Origin: Burkholderia latens
Lineage (GTDB): Bacteria > Pseudomonadota > Gammaproteobacteria > Burkholderiales > Burkholderiaceae
Assembly: GCF_001718795.1 (NCBI RefSeq)
Contig: NZ_CP013438.1
Location: 1,798,001-1,862,000, forward strand
Length of the DNA: 64,000 nt
Reading direction: 5' to 3'
In this document: piece by piece, positions 56,411 to 64,000 of the stretch
How the letters are laid out: every line of letters begins with the position of its first letter
Position numbering within the stretch: position 1 is the first letter of the stretch
The notes under the pieces: model-generated
What the model was told of the DNA's origin: nothing
The model's database searches: none
Seen by the model: the letters and a program-made list of their open reading frames with translations, nothing else
Program-made: the position numbers and the translations under genes

Positions 56411-57937
56411 ATGGAACGAGAGCTGAAGCTGCGGGTTTCCGTCGACGATCTCGACAAGTTGCGCCACGCACCGTTGCTCGCGCACGCGAATGGCGCCCGC
56501 GCGCGTCAACAGCTGACGAGCACGTACTTCGACACCGCCGCGCTGGCGTTTCACAAATGTGCGGCTTCCCTGCGCGTACGCGCGGTCGGCAACGAGCGGA
56601 TCCAGACGTTGAAACTGGAAGGGTCGCCGCAGGCGGGCCTGTTCGACCGGGACGAATTCGAGATGCCCGTCGATGGCGACGCGCCCGATCTGACACTGCT
56701 GCGAGACAAGCTCCCTGACGACACCGACTGCGGTCGCCTCGTTCGCGACGAAGCCACCGCGCCCGATCTTCGCCCTGTATTCGTCACGCGAATCAAGCGG
56801 ACCGTTTTACCGCTGCGTCTGCCGTCCGGAGACGAGGTCGAGGTCGCGCTCGACAAGGGGACGGTCGACGCGAACGCGAGTTCGCTTCCGATCGCCGCGG
56901 TCGAACTGGAGCTGAAACGGGGCCGCGCTGAAAACCTGTACGGCATCGCACTGGAATTGCTCGACGTCGTGCCATTGCGTATCGATCATGAAAGCAAGGC
57001 CGATCTCGGCTACGGACTCCTCGTCGCCGAGCATCAACCGGCCGTCAACGCGCAACCGGTGCAACTGACGCGGGATGACTCGATTGAAGACGCCTTCTGC
57101 CGGATCGTGCGCAACTGCCTGGACCAGATCCACGCGAACGAGCGCGGTGTCGAGTCCGGCCATGATCCGTCGAGCGTTCATCAGATGCGGGTGGGGCTTC
57201 GTCGGCTGCGCTCGGCGCTCGACCTGTTCGAGAAAGCGATTCCGGCGTTTCCCGGCCTCGATCACGAGCTGCGCTGGATCGCCGGCGAGCTCGGCGCCGC
57301 GCGTGACTGGGAAGTGCTTGCGGGAACGACGCTCGACCACGCCGGCACGAATGGCAACCAGGACGAGATCCGTCCCGTCCGCCACGCGTGCCAGCGTATT
57401 GCGATCACGAATCGTCAGCGCGCGGCTGCCGCGGTGCAGTCGGTTCGCTACACGCGGCTCGCGTTGCGGCTCGCGTCATGGTTGAACCGGAAGGGCTGGC
57501 GCGACGGGATGTCCGACGAACAGCGCGCTGCGCTCGTGCAGCCGGCGCGTCCGTTTGCCCGCGACGTGCTGCGTCGCCGGCACCGGAAACTAATCAAACG
57601 CGGCAAACGGCTCGCCGATCTCGACGATCACCGTCGTCACCGTGCACGCATCGCGGCCAAGAAAGTGCGGTACGCCACCGAATTTTTCGCGTCGCTGTGC
57701 AGCAAGCAAGCCGTCCGCGCGTATGTCGGCGCGCTGACCGGGCTTCAGGACGATCTGGGCTGGCGCAACGATGCCGTGGTCGCGGATCGGCTTCTGAAGG
57801 CACTCCCTCGTACATCGGCCGAAGCCGCGCCGGGCGCTGGCTTCGCTCGCGGCTTTCTCGCCGCGCGTGCCGCGTCCGATCATCAGACGCTGAAGAAGCT
57901 GTGGAGCCGCTTCAAACGGCTGTCGCCGCCACGCTGA
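56411..57937 (+). CDS. CYTH and CHAD domain protein (inorganic triphosphatase-like)
   Basis: A 508-residue two-domain protein. The CYTH triphosphate-tunnel domain (about 1-205) opens with the ExExK motif in MERELKLRV and has TYFDTAALAF and RIKRTVLPL strands. The CHAD domain (about 220-505) is helical and rich in Arg/His, with SSVHQMRVGLRRLRSALDLF and HRARIAAKKVRYATEFF. CYTH members such as YgiF hydrolyse inorganic triphosphate; CHAD binds polyphosphate. GGAGG lies just before the ATG at 56411. It is possibly co-transcribed with the SulP gene. Confidence 0.9.
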   Translation: MERELKLRVSVDDLDKLRHAPLLAHANGARARQQLTSTYFDTAALAFHKCAASLRVRAVGNERIQTLKLEGSPQAGLFDRDEFEMPVDGDAPDLTLLRDKLPDDTDCGRLVRDEATAPDLRPVFVTRIKRTVLPLRLPSGDEVEVALDKGTVDANASSLPIAAVELELKRGRAENLYGIALELLDVVPLRIDHESKADLGYGLLVAEHQPAVNAQPVQLTRDDSIEDAFCRIVRNCLDQIHANERGVESGHDPSSVHQMRVGLRRLRSALDLFEKAIPAFPGLDHELRWIAGELGAARDWEVLAGTTLDHAGTNGNQDEIRPVRHACQRIAITNRQRAAAAVQSVRYTRLALRLASWLNRKGWRDGMSDEQRAALVQPARPFARDVLRRRHRKLIKRGKRLADLDDHRRHRARIAAKKVRYATEFFASLCSKQAVRAYVGALTGLQDDLGWRNDAVVADRLLKALPRTSAEAAPGAGFARGFLAARAASDHQTLKKLWSRFKRLSPPR

Positions 57938-58197
57938 GTCGTCGCGATGCCTGTCCGCGTGCACGATCGATTGCGTCGTGCGTTGGCGATGCGGTCGCCA
58001 CGCGCGGGAACGCATCTACGATGCAGGCCGTGCTCGTGCGGCTGCGCGCCAGACGGCACGCACCGCAAAAACGCGCTAAGCGCGCACAAAACCCGCGATA
58101 ATCCCGTGCTGAACCCGCGACTGCGGCGAGCCGGTCAGGCGCGCGCCGCGGACCGCTCGCTGCGGCGCGACGACCACCCGATTCGACCCACGCTCCG

Positions 58198-59142
58198 ATG
58201 CCCGAGGATTTTCATTTCCTGTTGCTGCCCGGCTTTTCCGCGCTCGGCTTCATGTCAGCGGTCGAACCGTTGCGCGTCGCGAACCGGTTCCGCACCGAGC
58301 TGTACCGCTGGCATGTGATCAGTGCGGACGGCGCGCCCGTCGCCGCGAGCAACGGCATTCCGGTCGCGGCGGAAGCCGCATGCGCGGACGTCGAACGGGT
58401 CGAGACGGTGTTCGTCGTCGCGGGCTTCGATCCGCTCGTGTGCTACGACCGTCCGCTCGCCGACTGGCTGCGCCGCCAGAACCGGCATCGCGCGACGCTC
58501 GGCGGTATCGACACCGGCAGCTTCGTGCTCGCGGAAGCCGGGCTGTTCGACGCGTCGCAAACGCTCACGCTGCACTGGGAGGCGCTCGCCGCGTTCCGCG
58601 AACGCTACCCGGCCCTGAACGCAACGCAGGAGCTGTTCGAGATCGACGACCGCCGCATCACGTGCGCGGGCGGCACCGCGTCGATCGACATGATGCTGGA
58701 CCTGATCGGCCGGCGGCACGGCGCCGATCTCGCGGCGGCGATTTCCGAGCAATTCGTCGTGAGCCGCATCCGGCAGCGGTCGGACAGCCAGCGGCTCGAG
58801 ATCGCCGCGCGCTACGGCGTGCACAACCGCAAGCTGATTCAGGTCATCGGCACGATGCAGCGGCACATGGAGACGCCGCTCGGCTCCGACGCGCTCGCGC
58901 AGGAGGTATCGATCACGCGCCGCCAGCTCGAGCGGCTGTTCAGCGCGACGCTGAACGACACGCCGACGCACTTCTACCTGAACCTGCGGCTCGATCGCGC
59001 ACGCGAGCTGCTGCAGCAGACCGACATGAGCATCACGTCGGTGTGCGTCGCGTGCGGCTTCGAATCGCCGTCGCATTTCTCGCGCACGTATCGTTCGCGT
59101 TTCGGCGTGAGCCCGCGCAGCGACCGACGCGCGACGCGCTGA
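58198..59142 (+). CDS. GlxA-family AraC-type regulator, CdhR/GbdR-like
   Basis: A 314-residue regulator joining a DJ-1/PfpI-like N-terminal domain (about 1-190: FHFLLLPGFSALGFMSAVEP, then GGIDTGSFVLAEAGLF) with a C-terminal AraC HTH (about 215-310: ALAQEVSITRRQLERLFSAT and CVACGFESPSHFSRTYRSRFG). The GATase cysteine is absent from GGIDTGS, as in sensing members. The N-terminus resembles the carnitine and betaine regulators CdhR and GbdR, so it may control the carnitine genes at 32-38 kb or the choline genes at 63 kb. That link is inference; the nearest neighbours do not decide it. Confidence 0.82.
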   Translation: MPEDFHFLLLPGFSALGFMSAVEPLRVANRFRTELYRWHVISADGAPVAASNGIPVAAEAACADVERVETVFVVAGFDPLVCYDRPLADWLRRQNRHRATLGGIDTGSFVLAEAGLFDASQTLTLHWEALAAFRERYPALNATQELFEIDDRRITCAGGTASIDMMLDLIGRRHGADLAAAISEQFVVSRIRQRSDSQRLEIAARYGVHNRKLIQVIGTMQRHMETPLGSDALAQEVSITRRQLERLFSATLNDTPTHFYLNLRLDRARELLQQTDMSITSVCVACGFESPSHFSRTYRSRFGVSPRSDRRATR

Positions 59143-59347
59143 ACGACACCCGCTCGCCCGGCGCGGATGACGATGCATCGGGCATCGCGATGCCTGACCG
59201 AAGCGCTGCGCGTGCTGCTCGCGAACCGCTACAAGCCGAAGCGGACGATCGAGTTCGTCGGGTACGAAGCCGAGGAAGCCGGCCTGCTCGCGTCGCGCGT
59301 ATGCGGCCGACCTCGGCGGCGACGGCGGCGCGACGGTCAAGCACTGA
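59142..59347 (+). pseudogene. remnant of an M28-family metallopeptidase, two frameshifts
   Basis: The conserved M28 core is readable in three frames in order. The first piece is NDTRSPGADDDASGIA (from 59142), with the zinc-binding Asp. After one frameshift near 59190 comes LTEALRVLLANRYKPKRTIE followed by FVGYEAEEAGLLASR, with the catalytic Glu-Glu. After a second near 59300 comes YAADLGGDGGATVKH, then a stop at 59345-59347. The 5' part of the peptidase gene is missing; the remnant begins at the AraC stop codon. It cannot make an active enzyme. Confidence 0.75.
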
Positions 59348-59446
59348 GCGGCCGCGGCCGGCTCGCGCCGCAGCGCACCGGACGGGCGCGGCTCCCGTTC
59401 CGGATAGAATCGTCGTTCGTTCAATCCCGCCTCACGGTGCCCCGCC

Positions 59447-59815
59447 ATGACCGACCTTTCCCGCTCTACCGGCGATCTCTCACCCGAGCGCGTGACGACC
59501 GCGTTCGACCTGCCCGGCCACACGACCGTGCGCTTGCTCGGCGTCGCGCAAGGCATCATCGTACGGTCGCGTTCGATCGTCGGCTCGTTCGGCGCGTCGC
59601 TGCAGACCATCTTCGGCGGCAACATCACGCTGTATACGTCGCTGTGCGAGAAAGCACGCCAGCAGGCATTCGACAAGATGCTCGCCGATGCACGCAAGCT
59701 CGGCGCAAATGCGGTCGTCGCGATGCGTTACGACTCGACCGAGATCGGCGCGGGCGTCACGGAAGTCATCTGCTACGGCACGGCCGTGCAGGTTGCGCCG
59801 AACGGCGGCATCTGA
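59447..59815 (+). CDS. YbjQ/UPF0145 family protein
   Basis: A 122-residue cytoplasmic protein of the YbjQ (heavy-metal-binding-like, DUF74) family: [20 protein letters not shown], then [20 protein letters not shown] and [22 protein letters not shown], the pentameric-fold signature. It has a single free cysteine near the N-terminal third and one near the end; a role in metal binding is a family suggestion only. The ribosome site is poor (CCCGCC upstream of the ATG at 59447). Single gene. Confidence 0.87.
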   Translation: MTDLSRSTGDLSPERVTTAFDLPGHTTVRLLGVAQGIIVRSRSIVGSFGASLQTIFGGNITLYTSLCEKARQQAFDKMLADARKLGANAVVAMRYDSTEIGAGVTEVICYGTAVQVAPNGGI

Positions 59816-59954
59816 TCGGCAGGCGCGCCCTCGAGCGTATCGACGGGCCGTATCCCGCCGATGTGCCGTCGGGAATTCAATTGAAAAAGGCAGCTTGAAG
59901 CGATTCGCCCGAACAAGGCTGCGACTCGCGAATGCCCGGATTAACGACGGCGAT

Positions 59955-61205
59955 TCAATGATCGCGATCGAGCGACGTCATGTTTCGCAACGTCGGGAAC
60001 AGGCGCATCCACGTCAGCGCGACGGCGATCGTCGCCGCGCCGCCAACGACGATCGCGGCCGGCGCGCCCCACCACGCGGCCGTTACGCCCGATTCGAATT
60101 CGCCGAGCTGGTTCGACGTGCCGATGAACAGCGAGTTGACCGCGCTCACGCGGCCGAGCATGTCGTCGGGCGTGCGCAACTGCACGAACGACAGGCGCAC
60201 GACGACACTCACCACGTCCGCCGCCCCGAACGCCGCCAGCGCGACAAGCGACAGCACGAAATTGCGCGACAGCCCGAATACGATCGTCGCGATCCCGAAC
60301 GCGATCACGCCGCCGAACATCGCCCGGCCGGGCCTGCCCTTCAGCGGGAAGCGCGTGAGCCAGAGCGTGCCCGCGAGCGCACCGGCGGCTGGCGCGGCGC
60401 GCAGCGCGCCGAGGCCCCACGGCCCGACCTGCAGGATGTCGCGCGCATAGATGGGCAGCAGCGCGGTCGCGCCGCCGAACAACACGGCGAACAGGTCGAG
60501 CGACAGCGCACCGAGGATCGCCGGCTCGCGCCGGATGAACGCGATGCCGGAAAACACCGAACGCAGTGTGACCGGTTCGCGCGCGGGCGGCGCACTGCGC
60601 AGCGGAATCGTGCCGCTCAGCAGCGCAGCGATCGCGAACGCGACGACGCTTGTGCCGAATGCGACCGGCGCGCCGACGCCGTACAGCACGCCGCCGAATG
60701 CGGGGCCGAGAATCTGCGCGGCCTGGTTCGCGGACGTCGACAGCGCGGTCGCGCGCGGCAGGTCGCCGCGCGGCACGACAGCCGGCAGCAGCGACGACAC
60801 CGACGGCGATTCGAACGCGCGCGCGGTGCCGACGATCGCCGCCAGCGCATACACGCCCGGTGCCGTGAGTCCGCCTTTCGCCGCGCCGAGCAGAAACACG
60901 CCGGCGGCCAGTGCCTCGACGCTCTGGCAAATCGTCGCGATGCGGCGACGGTCGTAACGGTCCGCCACCTGGCCGACGACGAGCGTCAGCACGAACATCG
61001 GCACGAACTGCGCGAGCCCGACGAGCCCGAGCGCGAACGCGCTGTGCGTGAGCGCATACACATACCAGCCGATTGCGACCGACAGGATCTGGAACGCGAG
61101 CGACGACATCACGCGCGTGCCCCAGAAGCGCTGGAACGGTGCGTGACGGAACAGGTTGACGGGTAACGGCGCCGGCGAGGCGGATTCGGGTAACGGGGCG
61201 GTCAT
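59955..61205 (-). CDS. MFS transporter, MFS_3 (EntS-like) exporter type
   Basis: A 416-residue MFS_3 protein. FQRFWGTRVMSSLAFQILSV opens helix 1, the motif-A loop is GQVADRYDRRRIATIC, then FESPSVSSLLPAVVPRGDLP and TSANQAAQILGPAFGGVLYG. The family includes enterobactin and macrolide exporters. No siderophore or antibiotic gene is nearby, so the cargo is unknown. It is not closely similar to the MFS_3 protein at 6307. Single gene; 139 bp separate it from the YbjQ gene, with which it converges. Confidence 0.87.
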   Translation of the reverse strand: MTAPLPESASPAPLPVNLFRHAPFQRFWGTRVMSSLAFQILSVAIGWYVYALTHSAFALGLVGLAQFVPMFVLTLVVGQVADRYDRRRIATICQSVEALAAGVFLLGAAKGGLTAPGVYALAAIVGTARAFESPSVSSLLPAVVPRGDLPRATALSTSANQAAQILGPAFGGVLYGVGAPVAFGTSVVAFAIAALLSGTIPLRSAPPAREPVTLRSVFSGIAFIRREPAILGALSLDLFAVLFGGATALLPIYARDILQVGPWGLGALRAAPAAGALAGTLWLTRFPLKGRPGRAMFGGVIAFGIATIVFGLSRNFVLSLVALAAFGAADVVSVVVRLSFVQLRTPDDMLGRVSAVNSLFIGTSNQLGEFESGVTAAWWGAPAAIVVGGAATIAVALTWMRLFPTLRNMTSLDRDH

Positions 61206-61328
61206 CGGGAGAGACGTGATCGGACGAGGCCCGCGATCGGCGAGACGCGGATGCGGCCAAAGCGCGATGATAGCGTCAACCGCCGGAACGCTGCCGGATA
61301 CCCGCTCGCGCGCGGCATCGCGCCGCGC

Positions 61329-61357
61329 AAAAAAAAAGCGCGAACCGCGGTTCGCGC
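61329..61357 (-). terminator. Rho-independent terminator after the porin gene
   Basis: A 20-bp self-complementary stretch (GCGCGAACCG and its complement CGGTTCGCGC) followed on the minus strand by nine T residues. It lies 47 bp beyond the porin stop. Confidence 0.9.
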
Positions 61358-61403
61358 CAAAGAGAGACCTCGCTGAAGACGTAGAACGATCCGGCCGCCG
61401 TGC

Positions 61404-62543
61404 TCAGAACGAATGCCGCATCCCGATCCGCACATCGGCCTGCGTTTGCGTCGTCGACGGCGTAAAGCTGTAGCCGATCACCGCATCGACACCCTGCGAC
61501 GCGCGCAGGTAATCGCCGGAGATGTACACGTCGGTGCGCTTCGACAGCAGGTAGTGCAGGCCGGCCGTGCCCTGGTTCCAGTGATGCCCTTCGAAGCGCG
61601 TGTGTTGGTAGCCCGCGATGAAACTGAGCGCCGGCGTGAATTGATACAGGCCGCCGCCTTCGTACACCTGCATGTGCGACGACTGGCCGAAGCCCTTGAT
61701 CGTCGTGTACGAGTAGTTCGCATCGAGCGTGAGCTTGCCGATCGTGTAACTCGTGCCGATGCCGAACGTGCCCTGGCTGTCGACATCCATCGCGGTGTTC
61801 GAGAACAGGTCGGTGCGCGCGCCCGTCGCCGAATCGACGGTCACGGTCTGCTGGCCGAGGAACGTGTGCGTGCCGATCATCGCGTAAGGATCGAACGCAT
61901 AAATGCCGTTCGGGTTGTTCAGGCGCGTGTACGCGGCGCCAATCGAGAAGTCGCCCTTCGTGAAGCTCGCGCCCGCGCTCCACGCGCTGTTGCGGTGGAA
62001 GTTGCCGGCGACGTTGCCGAACGAGTACATCGCGCCGAACTTGAAGCCGTTCAGGTCGTTCGACAGGAATTTCACCGAGTTCGGCAGGCGGTCGCCGTTG
62101 AAGCGGTCGAAGTCGCCCTGGTGGATTGCGTAGCCGCTGCCCCATGCCGAGATGTTGTAGATCGACACGAGCTCGTTGGTAATGTCCAGCTGGTTGCCGA
62201 ACGACAGCGTGCCCCAGTCGTTCTGCAGGCCGACATAAGCCTGACGCCCAAATTCCGCGCCGCCGAAGCCGAGCTGCCCGTTGCCGAGGTGGAAGCCGCT
62301 CTCGAGCGTAAACACCGCTTTCAGGCCGCCGCCAAGGTCCTCCGTGCCCTTCAGGCCGAAGCGGTTGCCGTACGCGATGCCGTCGTCGAACTTGACCACG
62401 TGCGAGCCGCCGGTATTGTTCACGTACGTGATGCCCGCGTCGATGATCCCGTACAGCGTCACGCTGCTCTGCGCATGACCGATGGCGGGAATACAGGCCG
62501 CGCAAGCGAGCGCGGCAGCTACGGCAACTTTCTTTTGCTTCAT
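61404..62543 (-). CDS. OmpC-type porin (Porin_4 family)
   Basis: A 379-residue outer-membrane porin. The signal ends PAIGHA; the mature start is QSSVTLYGIIDAGITYVNNT. RFGLKGTEDLGGGLKAVFTL and a C-terminal strand ending VRIGMRHSF with terminal phenylalanine complete the family picture. It has its own strong terminator and is separated by 254 bp from choX, so it is an independent unit. It differs substantially from the operon-linked porin at 9876; specificity is unknown. Confidence 0.93.
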   Translation of the reverse strand: MKQKKVAVAAALACAACIPAIGHAQSSVTLYGIIDAGITYVNNTGGSHVVKFDDGIAYGNRFGLKGTEDLGGGLKAVFTLESGFHLGNGQLGFGGAEFGRQAYVGLQNDWGTLSFGNQLDITNELVSIYNISAWGSGYAIHQGDFDRFNGDRLPNSVKFLSNDLNGFKFGAMYSFGNVAGNFHRNSAWSAGASFTKGDFSIGAAYTRLNNPNGIYAFDPYAMIGTHTFLGQQTVTVDSATGARTDLFSNTAMDVDSQGTFGIGTSYTIGKLTLDANYSYTTIKGFGQSSHMQVYEGGGLYQFTPALSFIAGYQHTRFEGHHWNQGTAGLHYLLSKRTDVYISGDYLRASQGVDAVIGYSFTPSTTQTQADVRIGMRHSF

Positions 62544-62797
62544 TGTCGACTACCCCCTGAACCGTTCGATGGAAAGAACCGTGGCTCGGCGCGCGACGCA
62601 ATACGCCGGCTGATTCGAATTCGGTACATCCGCTGGCTCCGGCATTTCGTTTTCCGCAATAACGCAGCCATTGGCGAAAAATACAAACCCATATTTCAGG
62701 TCACCCGTCTGAAGGCGACACCAAATGGTCTTGATGCGACGGGTCGGGAAAACACGGAGACGGGCGGCGCGGCAAAAACTGGCCGCCCGGACGGGGA

Positions 62798-63769
62798 TCA
62801 ACGGGCGTCGAGGGCCGCGCGCACGGCGGGCAGCGCCGGTGTGCCGGACGCCGTCGTCACGCCGTCGAGCCAGCCCGCGACGAGCGCCGGGTCGGCCTTC
62901 AGCACGCGCTGCGCGGCGACCGCGGGCGACGTCTTGTTGTCGAGCATGTCGGCGATCATCCGGTTCTCGACGTCGACGGAGAAGGTCATCTGCCGGAACA
63001 GGCGTGCGAGGTTCGCGCACTGCCCGGCAAAGCCCGCGCGCGCGACCGTGTTGACCGTCGCGCCGCCGTAGTTCGGCCCGAAATACGCGTCGCCGCCCGA
63101 CAGATACGTCAGATGGAACTTGGTGTTCATCAGATGCGGCTCCCACGCAAGAAACACGATCCAGCGCTTGTCGCGCACCGCGCGTTCGACCTGCGTGAGC
63201 ATCCCCGTTTCGCTCGATTCGACGAGCGACCAGTTCGCGGCGCCAAGCGCATGATCGGACAGCATCCGCTTGATGTTCTGGTTCGCCGGCGCGCCGGGCT
63301 CGATCCCGTAGATCTTGTCGCCGAAACGGTCCGCGTAGCGCGCGAGATCGGCGAACGTGTGCACGCCGGCCGCCGCGACGTAGTCGGGCACCGCGAGCGT
63401 AAACTTCGCGCCGCTGAGGTTCGCGTGCAGCACGTCGATCGACTTCTCGTCGACGAACGGCTTCACGAGCGGCGCCTGCGCGGGCATCCAGTTGCCGAGG
63501 AACACGTCGACCTGCCCTTTCTTCAAGCCCTGGTATGTGATCGGCACCGACAGGTTCGCGACGTCCTGCCGGTAGCCGAGCGCCTTCAGCACGACGCCTG
63601 CCATCGCGTTCGTCGCGTCGATGTCGGTCCAGCCGGGCGCCGCCATCTTCACGTCGCGACATGTCTGCGGATCGGCGGCGCGTGCGGGCTGCTGCATCGC
63701 CAACACACACGCGGCCACGGCCAGCGCCGTGCCGAAACTGCGGTTTGCTGCATGGATTTGCCGTTTCAT
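62798..63769 (-). CDS. choX: choline ABC transporter periplasmic binding protein
   Basis: A 323-residue OpuAC-type receptor. The signal ends QPARA; the mature protein opens ADPQTCRDVKMAAPGWTDID. Aromatic-box positions are visible in VDVFLGNWMPAQAPLVKPF and FLAWEPHLMNTKFHLTYLSGGD; the cysteine pair TCRD and QCANL mirrors the disulfide of choline receptors. It is related to but distinct from the carnitine receptor at 37309. It lies 45 bp downstream of choline sulfatase, which points to choline as ligand. Confidence 0.88.
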   Translation of the reverse strand: MKRQIHAANRSFGTALAVAACVLAMQQPARAADPQTCRDVKMAAPGWTDIDATNAMAGVVLKALGYRQDVANLSVPITYQGLKKGQVDVFLGNWMPAQAPLVKPFVDEKSIDVLHANLSGAKFTLAVPDYVAAAGVHTFADLARYADRFGDKIYGIEPGAPANQNIKRMLSDHALGAANWSLVESSETGMLTQVERAVRDKRWIVFLAWEPHLMNTKFHLTYLSGGDAYFGPNYGGATVNTVARAGFAGQCANLARLFRQMTFSVDVENRMIADMLDNKTSPAVAAQRVLKADPALVAGWLDGVTTASGTPALPAVRAALDAR

Positions 63770-63814
63770 GGTCTGCTTCCTCCGTCGTTCGTCAATGTCC
63801 GCGATGCGGATCGT

Positions 63815-64000
63815 TCAGCGCCCGACGCGCGGAAAGCGCGCCATCGCTTCGAGCGTATCGAGTTCGATGTGATTGCGCATGTAGCGCTGGCTCGCATCGG
63901 TGAACGGCTGCCAGTCCCACGCGTGGATGCGGCCCTGCGTCGTCGCCGCGTAGTGGAAGCGGCGACGACGCTGGCTCGCGCGCACCCGTGCGTCGAGCTC
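63815..64000 (-). CDS. betC: choline sulfatase, C-terminal end only
   Basis: The last 61 codons of a gene entering from the right edge. The visible end WDWQPFTDASQRYMRNHIEL then LEAMARFPRVGR is the characteristic C-terminus of BetC, which hydrolyses choline-O-sulfate to choline and sulfate. Following it with a choline receptor gene after 45 bp is the known betC-choX type arrangement. Sulfatase active-site residues are outside the window. Confidence 0.85.
   Translation of the reverse strand, partial: ELDARVRASQRRRRFHYAATTQGRIHAWDWQPFTDASQRYMRNHIELDTLEAMARFPRVGR

Noticed and set aside
59167..59898. Plus-strand open frame of 243 codons across the M28 remnant and the YbjQ gene
   Set aside because: Only its first third carries peptidase similarity, in a broken frame; the rest is out of frame with the well-conserved YbjQ protein.

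Overview
The window is GC-rich, gene-dense DNA that looks like Burkholderia, probably the cepacia complex and probably a secondary replicon. That assignment is inference. It rests on the codon bias, the DUF4148 and DUF3331 proteins, two OmpC-type porins opening with QSSVTLYG after signal cleavage, and the density of catabolic operons. I see no tRNA, rRNA, CRISPR array, insertion sequence or prophage.

Layout. 1-2528: branched-chain amino acid ABC genes (livK, livH, partial livM). 3327-3950: a small secreted orphan. 4038-15136: a ten-gene minus-strand operon with two amidohydrolase-fold lactonases, four MFS transporters, a porin, an SMP-30 lactonase, a 2-hydroxyacid dehydrogenase and an RraA-fold protein. 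It diverges from an IclR regulator across a perfect 10-3-10 palindrome. Its substrate is unknown and it is the best candidate here for an undescribed pathway. 16029-18595: yfiR-yfiN-yfiB, a c-di-GMP envelope-sensing module. 19088-20329: a DadA-like oxidase.

20378-29641: a complete non-phosphorylating L-fucose operon. It has a GntR regulator, lactonase, ABC importer, fucose dehydrogenase, fuconate dehydratase, FAH-family hydrolase and a second SDR, and should yield pyruvate and lactate. 29642-32282: a possible structured RNA, DUF3331, an SDR behind an 11-6-11 operator, and a DUF4148 protein with a strong terminator. 32476-39556: carnitine and gamma-butyrobetaine catabolism to glycine betaine, with a LysR regulator. 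39693-41993: malic enzyme.

42218-51015: a complete mhp cluster for 3-(3-hydroxyphenyl)propionate (mhpA-B-D-F-E-T-C, with mhpR divergent) and a GTGCA/TGCAC operator. 51334-57937: a class V aminotransferase, a LysR/SDR divergent pair, a SulP transporter and a CYTH-CHAD protein. 58198-61205: a GlxA/AraC regulator of the CdhR/GbdR type, a decayed M28 peptidase fragment, a YbjQ protein and an MFS exporter. 61404-64000: a porin, a choline-binding protein and the 3' end of choline sulfatase. The carnitine, choline and betaine genes converge on glycine betaine.

Functions come from reading motifs and from family knowledge. No database search or structure prediction was run. Starts were chosen from visible Shine-Dalgarno sequences, signal peptides and overlaps.
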